A DNA stretch of 6,675 nucleotides. Source: Clostridia bacterium. Lineage in GTDB: Bacteria; Bacillota; Clostridia; Oscillospirales; Acutalibacteraceae. Where the stretch lies: positions 1 to 6,675 of the forward strand of contig CAAGMR010000038.1 of the NCBI GenBank assembly GCA_900771085.1. The letters run 5' to 3'. Position 1 is the stretch's first letter, and each line of letters begins with the position of its first letter. Made by a program: the position numbers and the translations under genes. A model generated the notes under the pieces. That model ran no database searches. It worked only from the letters and a program-made list of their open reading frames with translations, and was not told where the DNA came from. Of the stretch, positions 1 to 5,306 are shown piece after piece.

Positions 1-682
1 CCTTGCAGTGGTCTTCCACGTAGAGCCAGTCTCTTACGTTGAGGCCTTCGCCGTATACCGGCAATGGTTTGTCTGCGAGAGCATTTGCTATCATCAGAGG
101 AATGAGTTTCTCCGGGAAGTGATACGGACCGTAGTTGTTGGAGCATCTTGAGATGGTTACAGGAAGTCCGTATGTTCTGTGGTAAGCAAGAACGAGTAAG
201 TCTGCTCCTGCTTTGGAACTGCTGTATGGCGAGCTGGTGTGGAGCGGAGTCTCTTCTGTGAAGAAGAGGTCAGGACGGTCCAGTGGCAGGTCGCCGTATA
301 CCTCATCGGTGGACACCTGGTGGTAGCGGACGATGCCGTGCTTGCGGCAGGCGTCCATGAGCACCTGTGTGCCGATGATGTTTGTCTGAAGGAAAATGCC
401 CGGGTCTTCAATGCTGCGGTCAACATGAGACTCGGCGGCGAAGTTTACGACAATATCAGGATGCTCTTCCTCGAAGAGTTTATCGACTGCTTCTCTGTCG
501 CAGATGTCGCCTTTTACGAACTTAAAGTTCGGGTTGCTCATGGCATTTTCGAGTGTGCTGAGATTACCGGCATATGTTAACTTATCATAGCAGATAATAC
601 GGTAATCTTGGTGTGCCGCGAGCATATGATATATGAAATTGGAACCTATGAAACCGGCGCCGCCGGTAACGATTATAGTCAT
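1..682 (-). CDS. rmlB: dTDP-glucose 4,6-dehydratase, C-terminal end cut off by the window
   Basis: RmlB removes water from dTDP-glucose to give dTDP-4-keto-6-deoxyglucose, the second step of dTDP-rhamnose synthesis in the cytosol. The visible 227 residues are the NAD-binding part of an extended short-chain dehydrogenase. They start with the Rossmann glycine motif GGAGFIG (residues 7-13) and include NFAAESHVDRS, the STDEVYG motif with the catalytic Thr125-Asp126-Glu127, and the YSSSK motif with Tyr153 and Lys157. The region ends in a typical NNYGP...EKLIPLMI and VRDWLYVEDH stretch. The family is about 330-360 residues long, so roughly the last third lies beyond the left edge; no frame break is visible. 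The ATG at 680-682 has GGAG seven bases upstream. It follows rmlA after 17 bases, so the two are almost surely cotranscribed; rmlC and rmlD may follow off the window. The rest of the pathway is not visible, so the final sugar is inferred. Confidence 0.95.
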   Translation of the reverse strand, partial: MTIIVTGGAGFIGSNFIYHMLAAHQDYRIICYDKLTYAGNLSTLENAMSNPNFKFVKGDICDREAVDKLFEEEHPDIVVNFAAESHVDRSIEDPGIFLQTNIIGTQVLMDACRKHGIVRYHQVSTDEVYGDLPLDRPDLFFTEETPLHTSSPYSSSKAGADLLVLAYHRTYGLPVTISRCSNNYGPYHFPEKLIPLMIANALADKPLPVYGEGLNVRDWLYVEDHCK

Positions 683-699
683 CTAATTTCTCCGTTTTG

Positions 700-1596
700 T
701 TATCTTAATTCGTCAAGGAATTTGCCGTCGATTACGTCTTTCAGGTACTGACCGTACTGACTCTTGCTGAGTGATTCGTAATCCTTCATGAGTTCCTCTT
801 CGGTTATCCAGCCGTTGAGGTAAGCTATCTCTTCAAGACATGCAACTTTTCTGTGCTGATGATTCTCGATGTTCCTTACGAAGTTTGTAGCATTTACAAG
901 ACTTTCATGTGTTCCGGCATCGAGCCATGTGAAGCCCTGACCGAGAAGTTCAACGTTGAGGTTGCCGCTTTCGAGGTACTTGCGGTTGAGGTCTGTTATT
1001 TCAAGTTCGCCTCTCGCAGATGGTGTAAGAGACTTTGCGTATTCAACAACTTTGTTGTCGTAGAAGTATACGCCGGTTACACAGTAGTTTGATTTTGGCT
1101 GTTCAGGTTTCTCTTCGATGGAAACCACTTTGCCATCTTTATCGAACTCAACGATACCAAAACGTTCAGGATCGTCTACGTAATAACCGAAGATTGTTGC
1201 ACCTTTGCCGCTTTCAGCATTCTCTATGGCAGCCTTAAGTCTCTTTTTGAGACCATGGCCTGTGAAGATATTGTCACCGAGTACCATTGCGACGCAGTCG
1301 TCGCCAATGAAGTCGGCACCAATGATGAATGCCTGCGCAAGTCCGTCAGGACTTGGCTGTACGGCATAAGTGATGTTAACACCGAACTGGCTGCCGTCAC
1401 CGAGGAGTTCCTCGAAACGAGGGGTATCCTGAGGTGTTGAGATGATAAGGATGTCCCTGATGCCTGCATTCATGAGAACTGACATCGGGTAGTAGATCAT
1501 CGGTTTGTCGTATACCGGGAGAAGCTGTTTACTTGTCACTTTTGTGAGCGGATAAAGGCGTGTGCCCGAGCCACCTGCAAGTATAATTCCCTTCAT
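700..1596 (-). CDS. rmlA: Glucose-1-phosphate thymidylyltransferase
   Basis: RmlA joins glucose-1-phosphate and dTTP to give dTDP-glucose and pyrophosphate, the entry step to dTDP-rhamnose and related sugars. The 298-residue protein has the usual length and the whole family signature: GGSGTRLYPLT (residues 8-18) for nucleotide binding, SKQLLPVYDKPMIYYP (22-37), LGDNIF with the metal-binding Asp108, EEKP (161-164), GELEITDLN (196-204) and WLDAGTHESL (224-233). The reading frame also allows an ATG eight codons earlier at 1620, but the family begins MKGIILAGG. The ATG at 1594-1596 has AGAGGAG with a five-base gap, whereas the upstream ATG lies in the 3' arm of a hairpin, so 1596 is the better start. 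The gene precedes rmlB by 17 bases. A stem-loop in its leader could influence expression. Assignment to rmlA rather than a paralogue feeding another dTDP sugar rests on pairing with rmlB. Confidence 0.96.
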   Translation of the reverse strand: MKGIILAGGSGTRLYPLTKVTSKQLLPVYDKPMIYYPMSVLMNAGIRDILIISTPQDTPRFEELLGDGSQFGVNITYAVQPSPDGLAQAFIIGADFIGDDCVAMVLGDNIFTGHGLKKRLKAAIENAESGKGATIFGYYVDDPERFGIVEFDKDGKVVSIEEKPEQPKSNYCVTGVYFYDNKVVEYAKSLTPSARGELEITDLNRKYLESGNLNVELLGQGFTWLDAGTHESLVNATNFVRNIENHQHRKVACLEEIAYLNGWITEEELMKDYESLSKSQYGQYLKDVIDGKFLDELR

Positions 1597-1600
1597 AAAA

Positions 1601-1648
1601 ACTCCTCTAAAATGCACCATAAGGAGTACGGTGTTCGCCGTACTCCTT
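1601..1648 (-). terminator. Hairpin between transporter and rmlA, terminator or rmlA leader element
   Basis: An 11-bp perfect inverted repeat (1621-1631 AAGGAGTACGG with 1638-1648) has a six-base loop and begins 11 bases after the transporter stop. On the minus strand it is followed by only a poor T run (TTATGG), so it is weak as a standard intrinsic terminator. The last arm contains ACTCCT (1627-1622), which is exactly complementary to AGGAGT (1606-1601) at the rmlA ribosome site. A second, competing hairpin that hides that site is therefore possible. The stem is seen directly; its role as terminator, attenuator or 5' stabiliser is inference. Confidence 0.5.
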
Positions 1649-1658
1649 TGTGCTAAAT

Positions 1659-1687
1659 GTTATATTTCTGTAGTAATTTCTTCCGAA
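1659..1687 (-). promoter_or_regulatory. Possible rmlA-rmlB promoter overlapping the transporter stop
   Basis: On the minus strand TTCGGA (1687-1682) and TATAAC (1664-1659) are 17 bases apart. Transcription from here would start about 1652, a few bases before the hairpin at 1648-1621, and make a 5'-terminal stem-loop on the rmlA message. The -35 match is poor (three of six), and the site lies partly within coding sequence, so this is tentative. The alternative is readthrough from the transporter promoter. Confidence 0.25.
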
Positions 1688-2949
1688 ACGGCTTCAGGTG
1701 CTTCGCTCTTGCTGTTCTTGAGTGAGAGTGCGAAGATAACGAGACCGATTACGAAGAATGATGAGATGGCACCAACGCCCCAGTTCTGATGACCGGTTAC
1801 CTGTGTTACAACAGCGATGAGTGTTGTGCCAAGGAATGTTGCGCCCTTACCGATGATGTCGTAAAGACCGAAGTACTCGCCTGACTTTTCAGCAGGGATG
1901 ATCTTTGTGAAGTAAGAACGTGAAAGTGCCTGGATACCACCCTGGAACATACCAACTGCAACAGCAAGGATCCAGAACTCATAAAGCTTATCAAGGAAGA
2001 TGGCATATACAGCGAATACGAAGTATGCGCAAATGCAGATCATGATAAGTTTTGTAACGTCGTATTTCTTGGAAAGCTTACCGATGATGAGTGCACTTGG
2101 GAAAGCAACGATCTGAGTCAGGAGAAGTGCTCCGAGAAGACCAACCGTGTCGAGTCCAAGTGAAGTACCATATGCGGTAGCCATGTCGATGATGGTGTAA
2201 ACACCGTCAATGTAGAAGAAGAAAGCTAAAAGGAAAAGTCCAACCTTCTTGTCTGTGAAGGCATCCTTGATGCTGTGACCAAGCTGTGCGATGGCATTGT
2301 TTTTCTTTGCCTCTTCTTCTGAGATGAAGTTCAACTGCTTGAATGACTTGAAGAGTGGCATTGAGCAGATGAACCACCAGATAGCTGTTATTGAGAAGCC
2401 GATTGTCATTGCGTTGAGCTCACTCATTGCAATGATGTGCTGGTTAGCAAGAACATAGAGAACAAGGCAGATGATGAAAGGAATACATGAACCGATGTAA
2501 CCCCATGCATAGCCCTGTGAAGAAACGTCGTCAACGCGTTCCTCAGTTGTTACGTCTGTAAGCATTGCATCGTAGATGACAAGGCTTAAGTTGAATGCAA
2601 TTCTGGTAATGATAAACACAATACCGAAGAGAAGCCACTGACGAGCGAAGCCCATGGCGAGGCAGCCGATGCTGCCGAGGGCAATAACAATGAGGAATGC
2701 TCTCTTCATCTTTCCTTCTCTGTCTGCGAAGGCACCGTAAATCGGGCCGACGAATGCAGAGACCAAAGTAGCGATTGAAGAAGCGTATCCTACAAATGCG
2801 AGATAGGTGTGTTCAGACAGTCCGTCCTGCTTTCCGATAATGTGGAAAAAGATAGGAAGGAGTGTTGCTGCAAGAAGAACAAAAGCGGAGTTACCAACGT
2901 CATAAAGGATCCACTTTTTCTCATTTGGAGTCATCTTTGTTTTAGCCAT
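1660..2949 (-). CDS. MFS transporter of the UMF1 (Atg22-like) family
   Basis: This is a 429-residue polytopic membrane protein with the hydrophobicity of about 12 helices and hydrophilic ends. It carries the features of the UMF1/Atg22-like branch of the major facilitator superfamily: YDVGNSAF (residues 16-23) in helix 1, the MFS motif-A loop GAFADREGKMKR (72-83), LTDVTTEERVDDVSSQGYAWGYIGS (130-154), a central charged loop (about 201-236), and GGIQALSRSYFTKIIPAEKSGEYFGLYD (337-364). Yeast Atg22 exports amino acids from the vacuole. Substrates of bacterial members are not established, so none is assigned. A start at 2967 is also in frame, but AGGGG (2961-2957) lies seven bases before the ATG at 2949 and nothing useful precedes the other. 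It has its own promoter, divergent from the gene at 3147, and is followed by a hairpin before rmlA. No functional tie to the rml genes is evident. Confidence 0.9.
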   Translation of the reverse strand: MAKTKMTPNEKKWILYDVGNSAFVLLAATLLPIFFHIIGKQDGLSEHTYLAFVGYASSIATLVSAFVGPIYGAFADREGKMKRAFLIVIALGSIGCLAMGFARQWLLFGIVFIITRIAFNLSLVIYDAMLTDVTTEERVDDVSSQGYAWGYIGSCIPFIICLVLYVLANQHIIAMSELNAMTIGFSITAIWWFICSMPLFKSFKQLNFISEEEAKKNNAIAQLGHSIKDAFTDKKVGLFLLAFFFYIDGVYTIIDMATAYGTSLGLDTVGLLGALLLTQIVAFPSALIIGKLSKKYDVTKLIMICICAYFVFAVYAIFLDKLYEFWILAVAVGMFQGGIQALSRSYFTKIIPAEKSGEYFGLYDIIGKGATFLGTTLIAVVTQVTGHQNWGVGAISSFFVIGLVIFALSLKNSKSEAPEAVSEEITTEI

Positions 2950-2956
2950 AAATTTG

Positions 2957-2961
2957 CCCCT
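2957..2961 (-). promoter_or_regulatory. Ribosome binding site that fixes the transporter start
   Basis: AGGGG reads on the minus strand with a seven-base gap to the ATG at 2949. The upstream in-frame ATG at 2967 has only AT-rich sequence before it, and the AGGGG lies inside the extra six codons. The same GGGG-type site precedes the lipase gene, which suggests the organism uses it. Confidence 0.6.
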
Positions 2962-2997
2962 ATTCATTGATTTTTTAATATAAAAAATGCTGGGGAA

Positions 2998-3026
2998 ATT
3001 ATACCAAAAAAACGGGCAATCTACAA
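2998..3026 (-). promoter_or_regulatory. Promoter of the UMF1 transporter gene
   Basis: On the minus strand an extended -10 TGGTATAAT (3006-2998) is paired with TTGTAG (3026-3021) over a 17-base spacer. The expected start is near 2991, giving a leader of roughly 40 bases. The perfect palindrome at 3031-3044 begins four bases upstream of the -35, where a regulator could touch polymerase. Confidence 0.75.
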
Positions 3027-3030
3027 CAAT

Positions 3031-3044
3031 GTAACAGCTGTTAC
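3031..3044. promoter_or_regulatory. 14-bp perfect palindrome, probable operator
   Basis: GTAACAGCTGTTAC is a perfect two-fold symmetric sequence in the spacer between the divergent transporter and propeller genes. Its centre is about 46 bases upstream of the predicted transporter start and about 83 upstream of the predicted start of the gene at 3147. The form suits a dimeric helix-turn-helix regulator. No regulator gene is in the window and the binding protein is unknown. A GTAACA half-site also occurs upstream of the lipase promoter (6604-6609), which may be chance. Confidence 0.45.
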
Positions 3045-3085
3045 TTAATAAAAAATGCGTAAAATCTTTGCTTATTTTTTAACGC

Positions 3086-3114
3086 TGTAAATAAAAACTC
3101 ACAAATGGTATAAT
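3086..3114 (+). promoter_or_regulatory. Promoter of the gene at 3147
   Basis: An extended -10 TGGTATAAT (3106-3114) has the full TATAAT consensus. The -35 is weak: TGTAAA at 3086-3091 with a 17-base spacer. The likely start is near 3121, giving a leader of about 26 bases before a strong GGAGG ribosome site (3136-3140). It uses the same nine-base -10 element as the divergent transporter promoter. Confidence 0.8.
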
Positions 3115-3146
3115 GTGTATCGACAAACACACCTTGGAGGTTCAAA

Positions 3147-4184
3147 ATGCCAGATATTAAACCTACTGCAACAGCGCTTCGTTTTGGCGACAAATTTGAC
3201 GATTGCGTTACAAGATATGCCAACCTCATAACCGTCAGCGGAAGAGGCACCTTCCCTGTTCCCGGCCTTTCGGTTACCAATGTTCGTGGCGAAAACTGCT
3301 CATGTATGACACCACAGGGTATCACAGTAGCAAAGAATTATCTTCTAATTTCTGCTTATTGCAATAGTGAAAAATACAGAACAGACCTCGAGAAGCGTGT
3401 TGCCAAAGGCAAGAACGCTGAACGCCTTGAAAAAGAAAAAGGTCACAAGCAGCACAAGACAGTACTTTATGTTCTCGACAAGAAGACTGAGAAACTCATC
3501 ACAACTCTTGCACTCGACGATCACACACATGCCGGCGGTATCACATACGACGGCACATACGTATGGGTTTGCAAGGACGTAGACGGCAAGGTTTCCTGCA
3601 TTAAGATGAGTGACATTGAAAAAGCAATAAAAGACGGCAAGCATCACGTTCATTACCATCAGACTTGCGGTGTTGAAGGCAATGCAATCTTCTGCCAGTG
3701 GTTCCATGACATGCTCTGGGTAGCAGACTGTGGCAGCCAGTACGGCAACGGCTTTATCGCCTACACTGTTGAAGAGACACTTGGCATCCTTCACCTGAAG
3801 AAGAGAAAGGCAATCGAGATTCCTGCCTGCTCAAATGGCGGACTCCTCGTTGACTTCGATGGCAAAACACACTTCGCACTTACAACAAGTGGCGGACGTG
3901 AAAACCCATCCAAGGTTGCTCTCTACACAGTAGACCTCACAACTTCAAAAGAGTTTATCAAATACGCAGACAAAGAATGCCAGAAGCTTGGTGAGCTGGT
4001 TCTCCCTCCTATGGCTGAAGAAATCTGCATTGACGGCAACTCAGCAGATGCAACCGTTTACACTCTCTTCGAGAGCGCATCCACACCATACAGCCTTGTT
4101 TCCGGTCACCCATGCAAAGGCATAGTCGACAGAGTATGCACAGCGCCTGCCCGCGACTGGTTCCCAAAGGTAAGACACATTTAA
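3147..4184 (+). CDS. Hypothetical protein, beta-propeller-like, cysteine-rich
   Basis: I do not recognise a named gene. The 345-residue protein has repeated short strands of the kind found in NHL/SMP-30/YncE-like propellers: TPQGITVAKNYLLISAY (residues 55-71), KTVLYVLDKKTEKLITTLAL (104-123), HAGGITYDGTYVWVCKD (128-144), FHDMLWVADCGSQYGNGFIAYTV (186-208), and a C-terminal EEICIDGNSADATVYTLFESASTPY (291-315). A charged Lys/Glu-rich, probably helical insert lies at about 75-103. There are 14 cysteines, and His is frequent near 100-171 (for example HHVHYHQTC, 166-174). There is no signal peptide or membrane helix, so it should be cytosolic. GGAGG (3136-3140) lies six bases before the ATG and supports the start. 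It is a single-gene transcript with its own promoter and a bidirectional terminator. Role unknown; the fold call rests on repeat pattern only. Confidence 0.85.
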   Translation: MPDIKPTATALRFGDKFDDCVTRYANLITVSGRGTFPVPGLSVTNVRGENCSCMTPQGITVAKNYLLISAYCNSEKYRTDLEKRVAKGKNAERLEKEKGHKQHKTVLYVLDKKTEKLITTLALDDHTHAGGITYDGTYVWVCKDVDGKVSCIKMSDIEKAIKDGKHHVHYHQTCGVEGNAIFCQWFHDMLWVADCGSQYGNGFIAYTVEETLGILHLKKRKAIEIPACSNGGLLVDFDGKTHFALTTSGGRENPSKVALYTVDLTTSKEFIKYADKECQKLGELVLPPMAEEICIDGNSADATVYTLFESASTPYSLVSGHPCKGIVDRVCTAPARDWFPKVRHI

Positions 4185-4194
4185 ATCTGAAAAT

Positions 4195-4230
4195 AAAAAA
4201 AGACCGGAGCCTTGGCTCCGGTCTTTTTTT
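4195..4230. terminator. Bidirectional intrinsic terminator
   Basis: An 11-bp perfect GC-rich stem (AGACCGGAGCC at 4201-4211, partner at 4214-4224) has two unpaired bases at its tip. It is flanked by A's on the left (4195-4200) and T's on the right (4225-4230). It therefore ends transcription of both the plus gene stopping at 4184 and the minus gene stopping at 4234. The two genes converge only 49 bases apart. Confidence 0.93.
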
Positions 4231-4233
4231 ATT

Positions 4234-5124
4234 TTATTTGTTTGCTTCTGCCATGTGAGCTTCGTCCATTACAGCGAGCTTTAATTCCTTGTTCCATTCG
4301 GATTCAGGGATTGGCTTACGTGTCCATGGGTTAACATGGTCATGATACTTCATTACTCTGTAGAGAGAGATGATGTAGATGATATCGAAGAGTAAGCAGC
4401 ACTCGATGAGGAACTTCATGAGAGGCATGAATGTAAAGTCAACGAAGATAGACCAGTTGCAGCCATATTCGCGGATCATTACGAGAGCGCCCATGAGACC
4501 CGGAGCGATTGTTCCGACACATTTGCAGATTGCGATGCCCATTGACTGACCATCTGCATTGCCCTTCTTGAAGAGCATAGAAATAAATGTAGCGGAAATA
4601 AAGATGTTCTGAATGTAAGCAGCGTATACGCCCTGATAGTCGTTCCACTCGTGAACTGTGAACATAACGCAAGCAGCGCCGATAGCGATGATTACGATGA
4701 GGTAAGGATAGTACATCCAGTCCGGAGCGGTTGGCATTGCTGCCTTGAAGTCGTCTCTACCGTATCTGAACTTGAGGTAGAGAATTACACAGTCGAATGT
4801 GAACCACATAGCATCCATGAGTCTCTGTGCTGTTGTCTGATGTGTAAGGCAAAGAACGCTGCCTTCATCAAAGAACGGTGTACCCATGAAAGCGAAAATA
4901 AATTCCCATGCCCAGTTAAGGCCGAGGACCATGAGTGGCATACCTGAAGTCTTGTCTTTGAAACCTCTGTAAATGATTAAGAGGTAAGCAATTGTCCAGA
5001 AGATACCACTTGCTACAGTAAGAACGGTGTAGAGAACGTCATCAGCAGGAATAGCAAGAGCTGCGATTGACATTTCTTCGCCGGTCTTTGGACTAATAAG
5101 CATTGATAATGCATTAAAATCCAT
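4234..5124 (-). CDS. Seven-helix membrane protein related to Pyr4/PaxB-type terpene cyclases
   Basis: The 296-residue protein has about seven membrane helices (near 33-52, 62-81, 103-118, 139-157, 167-186, 203-217, 235-256) and a charged C-terminal tail. Its pattern fits the small transmembrane terpene cyclases known from fungal meroterpenoid and indole-diterpene pathways (Pyr4, AndB, PaxB). WTIAYLLIIYRGFKDKTSGMPLM (43-65) matches the family's WxxNYxxMI...(D/G)RTYGM region. NWAWEFIF (70-77) matches N(I/x)xWEF and carries the conserved Glu74. FTFDCVILYLKF (108-119) has the LLD-like Asp111, and LLFDIIYIISLY (244-255) has the last-helix Asp247. Glu and Asp at the last-helix and WE positions are needed for activity in Pyr4. 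A true cyclase activity is inference: no prenyltransferase or epoxidase gene is nearby. An ATG at 5133 is in frame but abuts AGGAG (5138-5134) with no gap; the ATG at 5124 has a nine-base gap and is preferred. It is transcribed alone between two terminators. Confidence 0.75.
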   Translation of the reverse strand: MDFNALSMLISPKTGEEMSIAALAIPADDVLYTVLTVASGIFWTIAYLLIIYRGFKDKTSGMPLMVLGLNWAWEFIFAFMGTPFFDEGSVLCLTHQTTAQRLMDAMWFTFDCVILYLKFRYGRDDFKAAMPTAPDWMYYPYLIVIIAIGAACVMFTVHEWNDYQGVYAAYIQNIFISATFISMLFKKGNADGQSMGIAICKCVGTIAPGLMGALVMIREYGCNWSIFVDFTFMPLMKFLIECCLLFDIIYIISLYRVMKYHDHVNPWTRKPIPESEWNKELKLAVMDEAHMAEANK

Positions 5125-5133
5125 GTTAGTCAT

Positions 5134-5138
5134 CTCCT
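5134..5138 (-). promoter_or_regulatory. Ribosome binding site that decides the start at 5124
   Basis: AGGAG ends directly against an in-frame ATG (5133-5131), too close for it to be used. The next in-frame ATG (5124-5122) lies nine bases downstream of AGGAG, which is a workable distance. The protein is therefore probably three residues shorter than the longest reading. Confidence 0.65.
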
Positions 5139-5196
5139 ATTATTTTTTACAAGCACGTTCAAAATTTATAGTCTATCAAAAAGTGCTCTGTGATTA

Positions 5197-5202
5197 ATTA
5201 TA
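5197..5202 (-). promoter_or_regulatory. Possible -10 box for the membrane cyclase-like gene
   Basis: A full TATAAT reads on the minus strand in this 182-base spacer. I find no convincing -35 at 16-18 bases (AAGCAT at 17), so it would need help from an activator or another element. The 24-bp palindrome at 5239-5262 sits upstream at a distance that suits such a regulator. The predicted leader would be about 65 bases. Confidence 0.35.
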
Positions 5203-5238
5203 ACCTATATGCGTATATAATGCTTTACAAAAATGCCG

Positions 5239-5262
5239 GTTATGTTTTGTACAAAACATAAC
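5239..5262. promoter_or_regulatory. 24-bp perfect palindrome, probable operator
   Basis: The half GTTATGTTTTGT is followed directly by its exact reverse complement, giving a perfect 24-bp dyad with no spacer at a TGTACA centre. It lies between the lipase terminator and the predicted -10 of the membrane cyclase-like gene. The sequence is AT-rich with no loop, so as RNA it would fold poorly at the tip, and a DNA site for a dimeric repressor or activator is more likely. The binding protein is unknown. Confidence 0.55.
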
Positions 5263-5290
5263 AAAAAAGAGCGGCCTTAGCGGCCGTTCT
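5263..5290 (-). terminator. Intrinsic terminator of the lipase gene
   Basis: On the minus strand AGAACGGCC (5290-5282) pairs with GGCCGCTCT (5276-5268) with one A-C mismatch and a five-base loop. A run of T's follows (5268-5263). It starts 16 bases after the lipase stop and separates the lipase from the downstream membrane gene. Confidence 0.85.
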
Positions 5291-5306
5291 AATACTAATT
5301 GTGTTA

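Noticed and set aside
157..580. Open frames of 89 and 113 residues within rmlB
   Set aside because: Both are shadows of the strongly conserved rmlB frame and show no family signature or start signals.
1597..1620. Longer rmlA start adding MVHFRGVF
   Set aside because: The extra residues are absent from the family, and the ATG lies in the hairpin arm with no ribosome site; the MKGIILAGG start has a good one.
2970..2988. AT-only inverted repeat (ATTTTTTA / TAAAAAAT) in the transporter leader
   Set aside because: Eight A/T pairs in an AT-rich leader are likely by chance and would be a weak structure; there is no GC stem for a terminator.
3114..3131. TGTGT...ACACA inverted repeat around the predicted start of the plus transcript
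   Set aside because: The arms are only five bases with an eight-base gap, too short to call an operator from sequence alone.
3345..3794. 149-residue open frame antisense to the propeller-like gene
   Set aside because: It has no ribosome site, its low-complexity hydrophobic content is the complement of the plus gene's Lys-rich codons, and the plus gene has a clear promoter, ribosome site and terminator.
5239..5262. 24-bp palindrome as a second lipase terminator
   Set aside because: It is AT-rich, has no loop-forming centre and no T run after it on the minus strand, and a proper terminator already lies before it.
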